NCBI GenBank assembly: GCA_947172415.1
Contig: OX359189.1
Location: 10,345,358-10,409,357 of the forward strand
Direction: 5' to 3'
DNA from: Chondrosia reniformis
Lineage: Eukaryota > Porifera > Demospongiae > Chondrillida > Chondrillidae
DNA length: 64,000 nt
The notes under the pieces are model-generated. The model saw only the letters and a program-made list of their open reading frames with translations. It did no database searches and had not been told where the DNA came from. Numbering within the stretch: position 1 is the first letter of the stretch; every line of letters begins with the position of its first letter. A program made the position numbers and the translations under genes. Below, piece by piece: positions 12,001 to 22,527 of the stretch.

Positions 12001-13391
12001 ATGGACGCAGGCCTCAGGAATTTAAATAAGTTTTCAGTTGATAGCGGGACATGCGAAAAGGTTTGTAGGTTTATGACTGACTTTACATTGGACTAGCATC
12101 GCTTGTGTTACTGTAGTTCTCTCACTCTGTGATGGACGCGATGTGCGGAAGGGAAGGGCCAGTGTTTTCCGACTATTCCAAAGAGGTCTCCTTAGAAGAG
12201 TTTTGTCAACTGCAAGCCGCTTTGAATGATTTCATTAGAAAATCATTTCGAAAGTCTCACGAGATTGATAAAGTATGGAATTCTCTATACAATACTCGTG
12301 TGGTACTTTCACGTATTACAATTGCATAATACAATCTAATGAAACGTTTTCTGAGAAATATTTGTAAACCAAATTTATTTTGTAGTTTTTGCTAAACACT
12401 TATTGAAAGTGTTGTAGTTCAGTAGTGCACTGTAGAGGTCACACATTCCTGTAATGTTAGATAAAATTCCACCACTTGCCATAGTTACTTCAGTTGTATT
12501 GTTCAGCATATGACAGTTAATGGTTTGAAACTGTCTGGTTGACACTAGCTATTGAGGATTGCATCTAACAGTTAGTGGCTAGGCTTTCTGGCATGAGACC
12601 AGATAATTTCAAACCATCATATTGTCAGTTACTTGTATGTACATGGTCCCGACTGATGAGTGTATGCTCCATTGTGCAGATAGCAGCTGCACTGGAGAGA
12701 GAAGTGGACGGAGCTATTTCTAGGAGGGTAGCAGAATGCATATCAGTGAGACAGGACGTAGTGGAGTGCCTTCGGGAGGAGAGCAGTACCATCTCTTACG
12801 CTTCACTGGAGAATGTAGACTGGAACTTGAAGGTGAGACTGGGGAGCACCTGATCTAGAGCACTTTACTGTATGACAGTCATATCTTTTAAAGGATCATC
12901 TTGCGACTTTCAGAGTGTCTAAAAACATGCATAGTTTTGTTGTCTCTGCTGTGCATCATTAGCCGCTAAAGATGTAGTTAGAAGAAATCCTTAGTCTGTT
13001 ATTGTATGGTCAGTGGTTGGATGGGTCCCCAGAGGTGAAGTCGACCAGCTTGCCGTACCTATCACTACCTCACTTCTGCAGGTTGCCATGGCGAGCAGCA
13101 GTATTGGATCTCTGCAGACACCACTGGTCAATTTAGAATTACAAGTTTCCAAACCAAATTCAACTAATGAAAGTGAAACTTTTGAGTTAGAGTTGAGCCA
13201 TGATGAACTCCAGAATTTAATTTCATCACTGGATTCCTGTAATAAAGTGAGTGGTATTTGGAAATATTAGCATTTTTTGAATGATTTGTTTGCATAACAA
13301 GAAAAAAATGTTGTGTTTGCTTACAAAATAATGTCCTTTTTATCAAGTAAATTCTCCTTTCCTGTAGGTGGTGAATCAGCTCACAGCTTGA
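12001..13391 (+). CDS. COMMD8: COMM domain-containing protein 8
   Basis: Subunit of the COMMD/Commander (CCC-retriever) complex, which recycles membrane cargo from endosomes and tunes NF-kB signalling. Five exons (12001-12060, 12117-12272, 12680-12832, 13082-13246, 13368-13391), all phase 0, give 185 residues, close to the known length of COMMD8 (183 in human). The N-terminal half carries MDAMCGREGPVFSDY, resembling the corresponding COMMD8 helix region. The C-terminal COMM domain starts at VDWNLKVAMASSSIGSL, includes PLVNLELQV and ends ELQNLISSLDSCNKVVNQL, which is closer to COMMD8 than to other COMMD paralogues as I recall them. The start is the first ATG and lies 362 bp after the MMAA stop on the same strand. 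Confidence 0.9.
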
Positions 13392-13478
13392 AGCCAGATA
13401 CGGCGAACCCCACCTCCTACCACACTTAGACCAAACTGTTTATACTGGTGCTGCATGCATACAATGAGTAATGATCAT

Positions 13479-13526
13479 TTCCGGTGTTCACGTGATTATC
13501 ACTTATGTTATCAGCACCGGAAACAT
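13479..13526. promoter_or_regulatory. Palindromic arms and CACGTG box upstream of the APP-like gene
   Basis: TTTCCGGTG and CACCGGAAA form perfect 9-bp inverted arms around a loop that contains CACGTG, an E-box. It lies about 80-125 bp before the APP-like start codon and after the COMMD8 stop. The core CCGGAA resembles an ETS-type site present in both orientations. Function is inferred from position only. Confidence 0.4.
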
Positions 13527-13604
13527 TCCTTTGTCAGACGAGAGGCCCGGTCGAGACGTATAGGGTTATTTGATAGAAGTCGAAACTGTTGAGGAGAGGT
13601 CGAA

Positions 13605-16164
13605 ATGGCCCTCAGAGCGCTAGCAACTCTGGTAAGTTCATTATCACCAGTCGAACGGTGTTCTAATGAGGCGTCTCTTTATTGATTCGCGTGTCATCAC
13701 CTCTTCTCTTCTTCTCGTTAGATGTTGCTGTTCTTCCCGCATCCAGGATCTACAGGTGAGTGGAGCAGTCCTTCCGCGCTATTAGCAGTCTGCGCCGCTT
13801 TATTGTATTACACGTCGCATTGCGGCGCTAACTCGATTACTTGTAATTCGGTAACTCGATATGGTTTATATTTATGGATGTACCAAACCTCGTGTGAGGA
13901 GATCGCAAGTGTTTCTGATGTGCCTGCCTGATTGGTGTCGATGATGTGCGGTCTCAGAGAGAGAGAGATAGTCTAGCGTGGTCTACTGTGATATGATGTG
14001 GTGTGGTGATAGCATTCCATTGATTGTAGTGTAAATGAGACAGCTAATGACTGGCATAATAGGAGCGCCACACATGCATTTAGGGTTGGGGGGTGCTAAC
14101 TGATCAGTAGACCGTATTGAGTGCTTAAGTTACGTATCGTTTGTATTTGTAAATGGGTGTCAGTTTGGGTCTTGAATAAGCTTTGTGTTTTGAATGCCAT
14201 TCGTTTGTGTTCAAACTTGTTAGGCAAGTTGTGTCAGTTGAAAGGATTTGTTGCCAATTGCGGCTTCCCTCTTACCATTAGTGCCTATCCATTCAACCTT
14301 ATGGGATTTTTATATTGGCCTTTTCACTCACTGCTCTCTCCCTCTCACTCACTGCTCTCCCCCTCTCACTCACTCCTCTCCCTCTCTCACTCACTCCTCT
14401 CCCTCTCTCACTCACTCCTCTCCCTCTCTCACTCACTCCTCTCCCTCTCTCACTCACTGCTCTCCCTCTCTCACTCACTCCTCTCCCTCTCTCACTCACT
14501 GCTCTCCCTCTCTCACTCACTGCTCTCTCCCTCTCTCACCCACTGCTCTCCCCCTCTCACTCACTGCTCTCCCTCTCTCACTCACTCCTCTCCCCCTCTC
14601 ACTCACTGCTCTCTGCCCCTCTCACTCACTCCTCTCCCTCTCTCACTCACTGCTCTCCCCCTCTCACTCACTCCTCTCTGCCCCTCTCACTCACTGCTCT
14701 CTGCCCCTCTCACTCACTCCTCTCTCCCTCTCTCTCACTGCTCTCTCCCTCTCTCTCACTCACTGCTCTCCAGGTGACAGGGAAGGTGGATATGTGTCCT
14801 TTTTGAATTTTCAAATGTTTAAAGAGCTTGGTATTGACTATAACACGCGCACAATTGTGGCCTACTTGATATCACTGCACGATGAGTGTGAGAAAGATGT
14901 CCGCCAGACAAAAGAGATATATGACATGAGAGAGCAGCAAATATTGGATAATTTTGCTGCACTTAAAGACAATGATCGCTTGACCATGGAGGTCCAAATG
15001 GAGTACAGTCGAGTGATGGAACAGCTTCTTCAGGAGAGGGTGGCCAGTGTTGAGAAGATAGAAGGGGAGTGCAAGGCAGCCGAGGAGAACTACCTCAAGA
15101 AGACCTCTGCTGCAGTAATAGAGTATGTATCCACTATAATGGAGTTTCAACCAGACAAGGCAGACATCGCTGTTAGAGATCTCCTTGCATACCGCCAACA
15201 GTTAAAAGATGGTCTTGCCAACTGCATAGCCATGTACGAGGACACCAGAGATGGTCGGCCGGTGGAGGTGTATGACCCAGAGAAGTTGTGTCGCTACCAG
15301 GAGGTGGTGCTCATGCTTATGGCTTATGAAAATATTTTGGTTGAACTTAAAATTTCTTTTGTTGAGGAAGATAAAACTACAGAGTCTCCGCCTACACAAG
15401 AGCCCACTACACAAGAGGTCAGTCAAACAACTCAGCCACACCCTACTCAACCCATTTCAACTGGGGACACACCCACTTTTGAAAAGCCCAGTGATGTTGA
15501 TATAATGATGGACAAGCTTTACAAGGAAGAAGTCTTGAAAGATTCACCTAAAGAAGATGAAGATGTGACTTGGAAAGTGGACATAGAAGTGGATTGGAAG
15601 GTAGATGATGATGACTGGCCATTTACTGGAGATGAAAAGCCCACTTCTGATAGAGATGAAAAGCCCACTTCTGATAGAGATGAAAAGCTCACTTCTGATA
15701 GAGATGAAAAGCCCACTTCTGATAGAGATGAAAAGCCCACTTCTGATAGAGATGACACGCCCACTTCTGATAGAGATGAAAAGCCCACTTCTGATAGAGA
15801 TGATACGCCCACTAATGATAGAGATGACATGCCCACTTCTGATAGAGATGACACGCCCACTGATGTGGTAGTTCATGGGCTGGTGGGAGGTCATGAAAAG
15901 AAAGAAAAAGAAGTTGTAGAATATACAGACTCAGGCAAGATCATTCATATTGCTGTTTGGGCTAGTTTGGGTGTGGTAGCCATATTGTTGACTGTTGTAG
16001 TAGCTGTTATTGTAGTGCTTGCGCGCAAGGGCTGCTCAAGAAGGTACTCTAAAGAAGAACCACTTGTGAATCAAAAGGACCAGCTCAGTTCTATCAAGAA
16101 AATGGGATATGTCAACCCAACCTACCACTTCCATGAGAGGAGCACGCAAAGGGGCTTCCCCTAG
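13605..16164 (+). CDS. APP-family-like type I membrane protein with E2-like region and NPTY tail
   Basis: Three exons (13605-13631, 13722-13755, 14774-16164) give 483 residues. Order: signal peptide starting MALRALATLMLLFF; a helical, acidic/basic region of about 210 residues; a Ser/Thr/Pro/Gln linker; tandem octads of the DEKPTSDR type; a transmembrane helix (IIHIAVWASLGVVAILLTVV); a basic stop-transfer RKGCSRR; and a tail with IKKMGYVNPTYHFHE. The tail closely resembles the APP/APLP motif GYENPTYKF, which binds PTB-domain adaptors and drives endocytosis. The helical region has the pattern seen near the end of APP E2 domains: Tyr then Pro, a long helix, a DPEK turn and a final helix. No E1 or Kunitz domain exists, and the introns leave no room for one. 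So it is an APP-like protein reduced to E2-TM-tail, or an independent receptor that shares the tail. The antisense and LPLSLTP frames nearby come from repeats. Confidence 0.7.
14331..14772. repeat. CTCTCC-CTCACTCA minisatellite at an acceptor
   Basis: About twenty pyrimidine-rich units of roughly 21 bp (CTCTCCCTCTCTCACTCACT and variants) run directly into the CTCTCCAG acceptor of the main APP-like exon. The array is effectively a 440-bp polypyrimidine tract. It is open in all plus-strand frames, which creates spurious Leu-Pro-Ser frames. Confidence 0.9.
15634..15860 (+). repeat. In-frame 24-bp repeat coding for DEKPTSDR octads
   Basis: About nine octads (D-E/D-K/T/M-P-T-S/N-D-R) lie in the juxtamembrane ectodomain of the APP-like protein. 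Variation is mostly at the second and third residues. The stretch is highly charged and probably unstructured; its copy number is likely to vary between alleles. Confidence 0.92.
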
Positions 16165-16784
16165 AGTTACATTTATACAACACCTAATGAACACAGTAAC
16201 TGTTTTAATGAACTATGAATTACATAGATTTAGTGCACATACATACGTATATGTTCTGTTAATACATGTCTTGTAAAGGTTGTGTCAGCAATAATTTACC
16301 AACGGCTGATAAACGGGCTAATTTAAAAGCTCATGCATAGTCTATGATAAACTGATTCTACAGTTAAATCACCACACTACAGATGTACATGGCAGGGGCT
16401 TGCAATAATATACAGTACGTATAGAAGCCTTATCCTGCTGAGAGAAGCCTCACAGATCGAGGATGGGCCACCCCAGGGGGCAGGGGCAGGAAGGGCTAGA
16501 CCTGATCCTTGGTGTACTAAAGGTACCAGGTGAGTGTCATGTGATAGTCATGTGAACAGGAAACTGTGTATTGCACAGACTGAACTGCTAAAACTAATTT
16601 TCAAGACCAGAGATATTGTATGGCAAAGGTTTACATATATACATAGCTATTTAAGGCTGTACTTAATAACTGATAATATACAATGAAGTGTTTGATGGGC
16701 TAAAAACAAATTGTTTGCTTAATGACAAAGAGTACATTAGCAGCATCTTTGACCTCAGATTTGAGTCACTGACTTTGGAGACGC

Positions 16785-19700
16785 CTAATGGGAAACAACT
16801 TGCATTAAGAATCCATACTTTACATTACCATATATACAGGTATACTGCCCACCATACAGGTATACTGCCCACCATACAGGTATACTGCCCACCATAAGAT
16901 ATACTGCCCACCATACAGGTATGCTGCCCACCATACAGGTATGCTGCCCACCATACAGGTATACTGCCCACCATACAGGTATGCTGCCCACCATAAGGTA
17001 TACTGCCCACCATACAGGTATACTGCCCACCATACAGGTATACTGCCCACCATACAGGTACATGGTCATGTAGTTAGGTACCTTGTTCCATGTAAAATTG
17101 TCCGTCAGTAGTAGTATGGGGGGTGGGGTCTGGGTGGGGCCATGATTAGCAAGGCTGTCCCCAGAACTAAAGATGGGTGAATGTGAGTCGAAGAGATCAG
17201 GGACAGAGCTCCTTCTGTGAGGATCCGGTTGGCTGTAGGGCGAGCGACGATACAGGAGGTCCACTGAGGGAGTCCTAGCTCGCAGGAGAGAAGGGTTGTG
17301 AGTGACTTGTTCAATGACAGACTCTTCCTTCAACTTTTGTACCAAATCCAGGGTACTCCTTCTCAGAGGGGGTGGGGCATGGCTTGGGGGAGGAGGAATA
17401 ACTGATGGAGGTGCTGGTAGCAGATCGGTTTGGTCAAAAGGCTGAGTCTGGGAAAAATGTCCAAAAGGAAGGGCTGGTTCTTCAGAAGGATTGCGCGATG
17501 TGGATCTGGAGGAGGGCCATGAGGGCATTGTGTTTGACTTGAGGGGTGGTAGTGTGCTGGTGTATGAGGGAGAGGGAAAGTGACTGTCGTCCACCGACTG
17601 GTAGACGTGTTCCTGAGACCGCACTACATTTGGGAGATGCTGCAGCATTCCAACTGAGCTATTCACACTTGGCACTTCATAGGGAAAAGCTATGTTCTGA
17701 TTCCCACTTTCCTGAGATGGAATGGGAGATGGCTCATTCTCTGTGTTGGAGCTGATACTGTCCAGATCAGCTGAGCTTCTGTCAACCGGTTCCAGAGTTG
17801 CATACTGGTTGTTCTGCAACGACTGGTAAGTGAGAGGGGGCTGCATTGCTGAAGCTTTTGGTTCATCGTAGAGTGGTACGTTATGCCTCTGCTGGTGGGG
17901 CCTTCCTGGCTCATGGACTGAGGGGTTGTAGCTGGTCATGGAAGCTATATCCTCCAAGTTGACATCGCTAAGCAGAAATGAAAGGTTTGTAAGCCAACAT
18001 TGTAGGTACGTAGCTGGCTCCCTTCCAACTTACCCATCGGGGGAATGCACCTTGTTAGACAACCTCAGCTGCTTGTTCTCCAGGTCTGCAAAAAGACAGC
18101 AAGTGGCCAGACAAGCGATTTCTAAAGTACACACGTACCTCTGCAATAAGTGACCTTCCTGTTACAAACTGTCTTTTTACAGCAGAATGCTAAGCAAGTG
18201 ACGAAGAGGGCCAACAGTATAGCTCCGCCCACTGCTATCACGTAGTACAAGTGTGTCCTCAGGAAGATGCACAAAGAGTCTTTAGCACAGGTATCTGCAG
18301 AATGGGAGACTGAGTGCTGCATCCTTGAACAGACAGTGCTGCCGACTTACCTGAAGGAGTGAAAGTGATTGGAACGGACTGAGGTCCTACTCCATATTCG
18401 TTGACTGCTGACACAGAAATGTTGTATATCTGGCTCACTTTAAGCCAGTGTATTAAGGCACTGGATGTACGGACTGAGCAGTTGAATTGATGCTCCTCAC
18501 CATTCGATAAGTCAGAAATATATACCTACATTTGAGATGGGTCTAGAGATGTGGCTGTGATGGAGAGGGTGGGCGGGGTGGGCGGGGAGGTAGAGGGGGA
18601 GAGGGTGGGTGGGGAGGTAGAGGGGGAGAGGGTGGGTGGGGTGGGCGGGGAGGTAGAGGGGGAGAGGGTGGGCGGGGAGGTAGAGGGGGAGAGGGTGGGC
18701 GGGGTGGGCGGGGAGGTAGAGGATGGGAGGGGAGGTAGAGGGGGAGAGGGTGGGCGGGGAGGTAGAGGGGGAGAGGGTGGGCGGGGAGGTAGAGGGGGAG
18801 AGGGTGGGCGGGGAGGTAGAGGGGGAGAGGGTGGGTGGGGTGGGCGGGGAGGTAGAGGGGGAGAGGGTGGGCGGGGATAACTAACTATGTATGTCACTGG
18901 ATGACCTCCCCATTCACAAGGAGATAGCTGAGACCACTCAAAAATAACTGAAGTGTTCAGTAGGTCGCTAACAGACACATTCTTTGGAGCTACAGTGACA
19001 ACTGCAGAGAAAGACACTTGTATCAGTATGACCAGCAGAATGTTGTCCTGTACCTTGGCCCAAAGTCAGTACTGATGTATTTGCTCTTGCTGCAATTTCA
19101 ATACTCTGGTTACATATAGGTGTCACTTGGACAGTATATAGTACATTAGGGGACAACCCTGTTATAACATGCGATATATTTTCCTTTCCACTCAAATCAA
19201 TGCTTTCGTTAGTTAGGCAAGTATAGTTCTGCCACTGGATCCGGTACCCAATATGTGAAGTTAAATTAGTGCCCTGTAGAAGGTATCCATGGTAACAGTA
19301 CAACACAGACACATACACACAAACGTACATTCCAACTGATCCAGAACGAGGTTGTGGTTTTATTGCTGATTGCAAGGTTGCCTACATTGACTGGCACAGA
19401 GCAGAGGAGAGGCGGCATATCACAATGTGGTCACTTGAGGTACAGATTTGTGTGAAAGAACAAACAGCATACAAATCATCTAACCTGCCCACTACTGATG
19501 TCATTAATTGAGTCGTCACTTAGAATTAAAATACAGACTTTACAAAACTATCTAGGCGCTTCAGTAGCTGCATTTTGGTGATGTACCACTAGCTTCACGA
19601 AGTCAAGCAAGCAATACAAAGTACAAACACTACAATACACTCCACAAATCACATCATAACATACGATCTCAAGTGAACATCACACATACCGTTCTACAAT

Positions 19701-19948
19701 ACATTCCACGTAACCAAACAACCTACGGCTACACCAGTACCACATTCATACATACATACAAATAGAAACAGAGAGAACTGACCAATCGGACACGACTTTG
19801 TGTTCCAGCTACTTCGCGCTACGTAAGAGAGAAATGAGTTTATCAGAGACTGTGGAGCGCAAATTTTAACTTACCACGCGAGATACTTACCAAAATTTAA
19901 GTAGTTAAGTAAACTGTAGCAAAGGAAGAGAGATGTGAACGCTTTCAT
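16785..19948 (-). CDS. Type I receptor-like protein: two FnIII domains, TM helix, Tyr/Pro-rich tail
   Basis: Nine exons (19891-19948, 19783-19818, 19329-19381, 19054-19273, 18886-19001, 18351-18525, 18139-18294, 18034-18085, 16785-17967) join in phase to as many as 682 residues. Order: signal peptide starting MKAFTSLFLCYSLLNYL; FnIII-1 (ISWNGT, YRIQWQNYT, YTVQVTPI); FnIII-2 (VIFEWSQL, YNISVSAVNEYGVGPQS); a Cys-containing linker; a TM helix (YYVIAVGGAILLALFVTCLA); and a cytoplasmic tail of over 300 residues with PLYDEP, TYQSL, QYATLEP, HVYQSVDD and proline runs (PPPPSHAPPP). The tail has no kinase or phosphatase domain, so it probably acts as a docking scaffold. Many N-x-S/T sites mark the ectodomain. 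The C-terminus is uncertain: the frame passes through a 20-bp minisatellite before stopping at 16785, and a possible donor near 17078 (AACAAG/GTACCT) could end the exon earlier. Confidence 0.82.
16836..17057. repeat. 20-bp minisatellite at the receptor C-terminus
   Basis: About eleven copies of ACAGGTATACTGCCCACCAT, some shortened by deletion, overlap the last part of the receptor reading frame. Read on the minus strand it gives a repetitive YGGQYTCMVGS-type sequence in all three frames. Whether it is translated or lies in an intron or 3' UTR cannot be decided from sequence alone. Confidence 0.9.
18565..18877. repeat. GGGCGGGGAGGTAGAGG minisatellite in receptor intron
   Basis: G-rich units of about 27-40 bp (GGTGGGCGGGGAGGTAGAGGG and relatives) fill the intron between the two halves of FnIII-2. 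Frequent GGGG runs make the plus strand a strong G-quadruplex candidate. On the transcribed RNA (minus-strand sense) the tract is C-rich and pyrimidine-rich, and merges with the acceptor tract. Confidence 0.9.
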
Positions 19949-20179
19949 CTCGCCTTTGGCCACTGGCAAATTCGATCTAAGGGTTTACACTAAGCCAATG
20001 AATATCATTATACAATTATGAATATTATTAGCGGTTTGTAAACGTAGTATACTTCATTTGCAAAAGTAGTGACGTCACTATAGCTGGATGAGTAGTCTGG
20101 TGAAATCAGACCTTATCGACCCGATACTGTTGCTCTAGGGGCGGGGCTTATTCGCCCTTCCACCTTTCTGAAGCGGTGA
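19949..20179. promoter_or_regulatory. Short divergent promoter between receptor and glycosyltransferase
   Basis: Only about 230 bp separate the receptor start codon (minus) from the first open codons of the glycosyltransferase (plus). The interval contains a perfect palindromic CRE, TGACGTCA, at 20070-20077. Shared control of the two genes is inferred from spacing and this site. Confidence 0.5.
20070..20077. promoter_or_regulatory. CRE/ATF palindrome
   Basis: The exact consensus TGACGTCA bound by CREB/ATF bZIP factors, placed in the middle of a divergent promoter. An 8-mer can occur by chance, so the support is its location. Confidence 0.45.
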
Positions 20180-21305
20180 TTGCGCAGGGTCAACCGCACT
20201 GCAGATGCTGGACCAAACTCGTATCCTGAGGTACCAGATCCTTTCGTTACGAGAAAGAATTATTTAGATTCACCTGTGTTCCATCAATTGAACACAATCC
20301 TACGAGAAAAAGCTATTGGAAAGTACATAGTTTTTATATTGAACACGATGACGTACGATTTGGTGATGATTAACTGGCTTTGTGCGGTTCATAAAAATGT
20401 TCCCGCCTTATTGGATCACGTTATTGTAGTCAATTTGGATGAGGGCAGCCATTACTTCTTCAGCGGAAAGGGAATTAACACTGTCCACGTTAAACTAAAG
20501 TAATTGTAGCTTTACATTTGAAAGTAGTGACTGCCGTAGTAATCTCGTTTGTCTGTTTATAGTGAATTGTTCGACGTCCAAAGGTTAGAGCTCTGTGGCA
20601 GCAGTGCAAGGGGACGCCTCTGGATGAGCAGATTGCTGGTACTGCACTATCTGCTGCTGTTGGGATACAATGTGATGCTCCTCGACAGTGATGCAGTCGT
20701 AATTCGTAATCCACAGTCTGTCTTTCATGCATTGGCAGAGAGTCATGATGTGGTCCTGGGCAAAGGGAAATTCCCTTACAACCTAAACAGTAAATGGGGA
20801 TTTACAGGTTGTTTTGGTACAAGTTTCTTTAAGAGTTCAGCTGGCACAAGTAATTCATCCATGTATACATACTCCCCATGCAGTGTTTTATAATAATAGA
20901 GTAGAAATGTTTTACTTTTATATATACTCAGTGAATTTGCTCCAAGAGATAGCTCGGGTGAATCCTATGATAACAGATGATCAGATCAGACTCAACATAG
21001 CCATGAATAAGAGTGGCATCACCTGGACCAAATCCACCTCCCAGTTTGCTGACAAAATTGGTTTCACTTCCCACTATAAAGTGGCTATTATTTCTGAAGA
21101 TTTGATTTGTAGAAGCAAATGCTCAAAGGTAGATGGTGGATTAGACAGTTTTCTTCTAGTGCATCAGTTATCTCCAAAACGTCCACAGACCAAAGTGGAT
21201 ATCCTGAGATATCTACATTTGTATTTTATCAAAGAAAACGAATATCTAAGAATTAACACTACACAAAGAATGGACATTTGGCTAGCAAATGTATGTACTT
21301 TCTAA
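20180..21305 (+). CDS. Glycosyltransferase, nucleotide-diphospho-sugar transferase (PF03407-like) fold
   Basis: Three exons (about 20180-20499, 20563-20849, 20932-21305) join in phase to about 326 residues. Features: an N-terminal Rossmann-like strand IGKYIVFILNTMTYDL; HVIVVNLDEG; RLWMSRLLVLHYLLLLGYNVMLLDSDAVVIRNP, which carries the metal- and sugar-nucleotide-binding DxD (DSD); KWGFTGCFGTSFF, the usual segment after the DxD; and ITDDQIRLNIAM, the conserved DDQ acceptor-site motif. This arrangement is typical of the GT-A Nucleotid_trans family, Golgi type II enzymes whose sugar specificity cannot be read here. The true ATG is missing: the frame opens after a possible acceptor (GATTGCGCAG), so a short upstream exon, probably with the membrane anchor, is expected. 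Its promoter is shared with the FnIII receptor. Confidence 0.75.
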
Positions 21306-22256
21306 AGGAACAATTTGCATTGCATAACAACACAGGTTACCCAATCTATGTCGTTGTTGTTGGTAACATGTGACTACAAATTCATATAGCCATGCAGTGG
21401 TATCCTTCATGTTGTGAACAAAACACAGCAGCTTTTTAATAGATATTGTGACTATATAATTGACATTTTGCATGCTGACTTTTTTAGTTTAATGTTTATA
21501 TTATAGTGTTATAGTATTTAAAGTAACCTACAACTACTATGGCAGTGCTGAAAATAACTATTTGGTTATGCTAGGACATATGTCCAAACAAATTCAATTA
21601 TGGTTGGACGCTCAGATAATTCGGTCGGACGTTATATTTCAATAAAATCGTGAGCACTTTTTAATAGTTATGATTATAGCGACCCCCAAGCCTGCAGCTC
21701 TTCCTTGCTCTTTTCTTAGCAGCATCATTGTGTGCGCGTGCTGATCAGACTGAGCGTTGTCTTTGACGTTGCTCGTGCGAACTGAATCGGCACCGACGAT
21801 CCATTGTTCGTTGAAATTGCGCCGTGTCACAGTCGAGCCATGATACGGTTTGATATATATATGGCCTTACACTAATCACATACTTATATATCTATACTCC
21901 ATTTGCCCATGCAGTTCTCTTATTATATATATATATAATTGCTTCAATTGAGGAAAATTAATGTTTATAAGAGATGTATAATTGAAGTCATGATATTTTT
22001 GACATCTCATGATCCTTACATGTACATGTCAGGTTATAGGCTCATTTACAGAATAGGCATATGTATAACATATGGCATGTAGGAAAATGGTATCTTAGAT
22101 TTTTCATGTTGTGCCCTTGTATATATACCAAAGCGATAGCGAATGATGCATTATCAATCTATATACATATAGCATGTGATAATGTACGCATATATATTCA
22201 TGGATCGGAGTGATCTAATTATAGCAGTCTTCCTATACATAACATTATTTAGATGA
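21306..22256. other. AT-rich intergenic DNA
   Basis: Contains the glycosyltransferase 3' UTR and a TA dinucleotide run near 21924-21940. I see no supportable gene, RNA or mobile element in it. Confidence 0.5.
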
Positions 22257-22512
22257 TCCAGTCCTTAAAGATGTTTGTAAGTTGCTTAAAGATCTGAAAG
22301 ATTATCTTTCTTGTACATGTCTTTAATCTTACTTAAAGATTGTAAAGATACCTTTACTGTCTTTAATCTTACTTAAAGATTGTAAAGAAACCTTTACTGT
22401 CTTTAATCTTACTTAAAGATTGTAAAGATACCTTTACTGTCTTTAAATTTTCTTAAACACAGTAAAGATCATCTTTAAGGATTTCTTTAAGCATCTTTAC
22501 AGCCTTAAAGAT
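22257..22512. repeat. CTTTAA/TTAAAG palindromic repeat cluster with three 40-bp units
   Basis: Positions 22321-22440 are three 40-bp tandem copies starting CTTTAATCTTACTTAAAG, identical apart from one base in the middle copy. The flanks carry more CTTTAA, TTAAAGAT and CTTTAC motifs in both orientations. The motif recurs near 23400-23460 and 24420-24600, which suggests a dispersed element or foldback-type ends. Confidence 0.8.
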
Positions 22513-22527
22513 GATATCCATTTACAG

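Noticed and set aside
14121..14806. Leu/Pro/Ser-rich frames and a 638-codon frame starting upstream of the APP-like exon
   Set aside because: The upstream part is a pyrimidine minisatellite in an intron; a clear CAG acceptor and two short signal-peptide exons give a better gene model.
15519..15894. Minus-strand Ser/Ile repeat frames
   Set aside because: They are antisense of the DEKPTSDR octad repeat.
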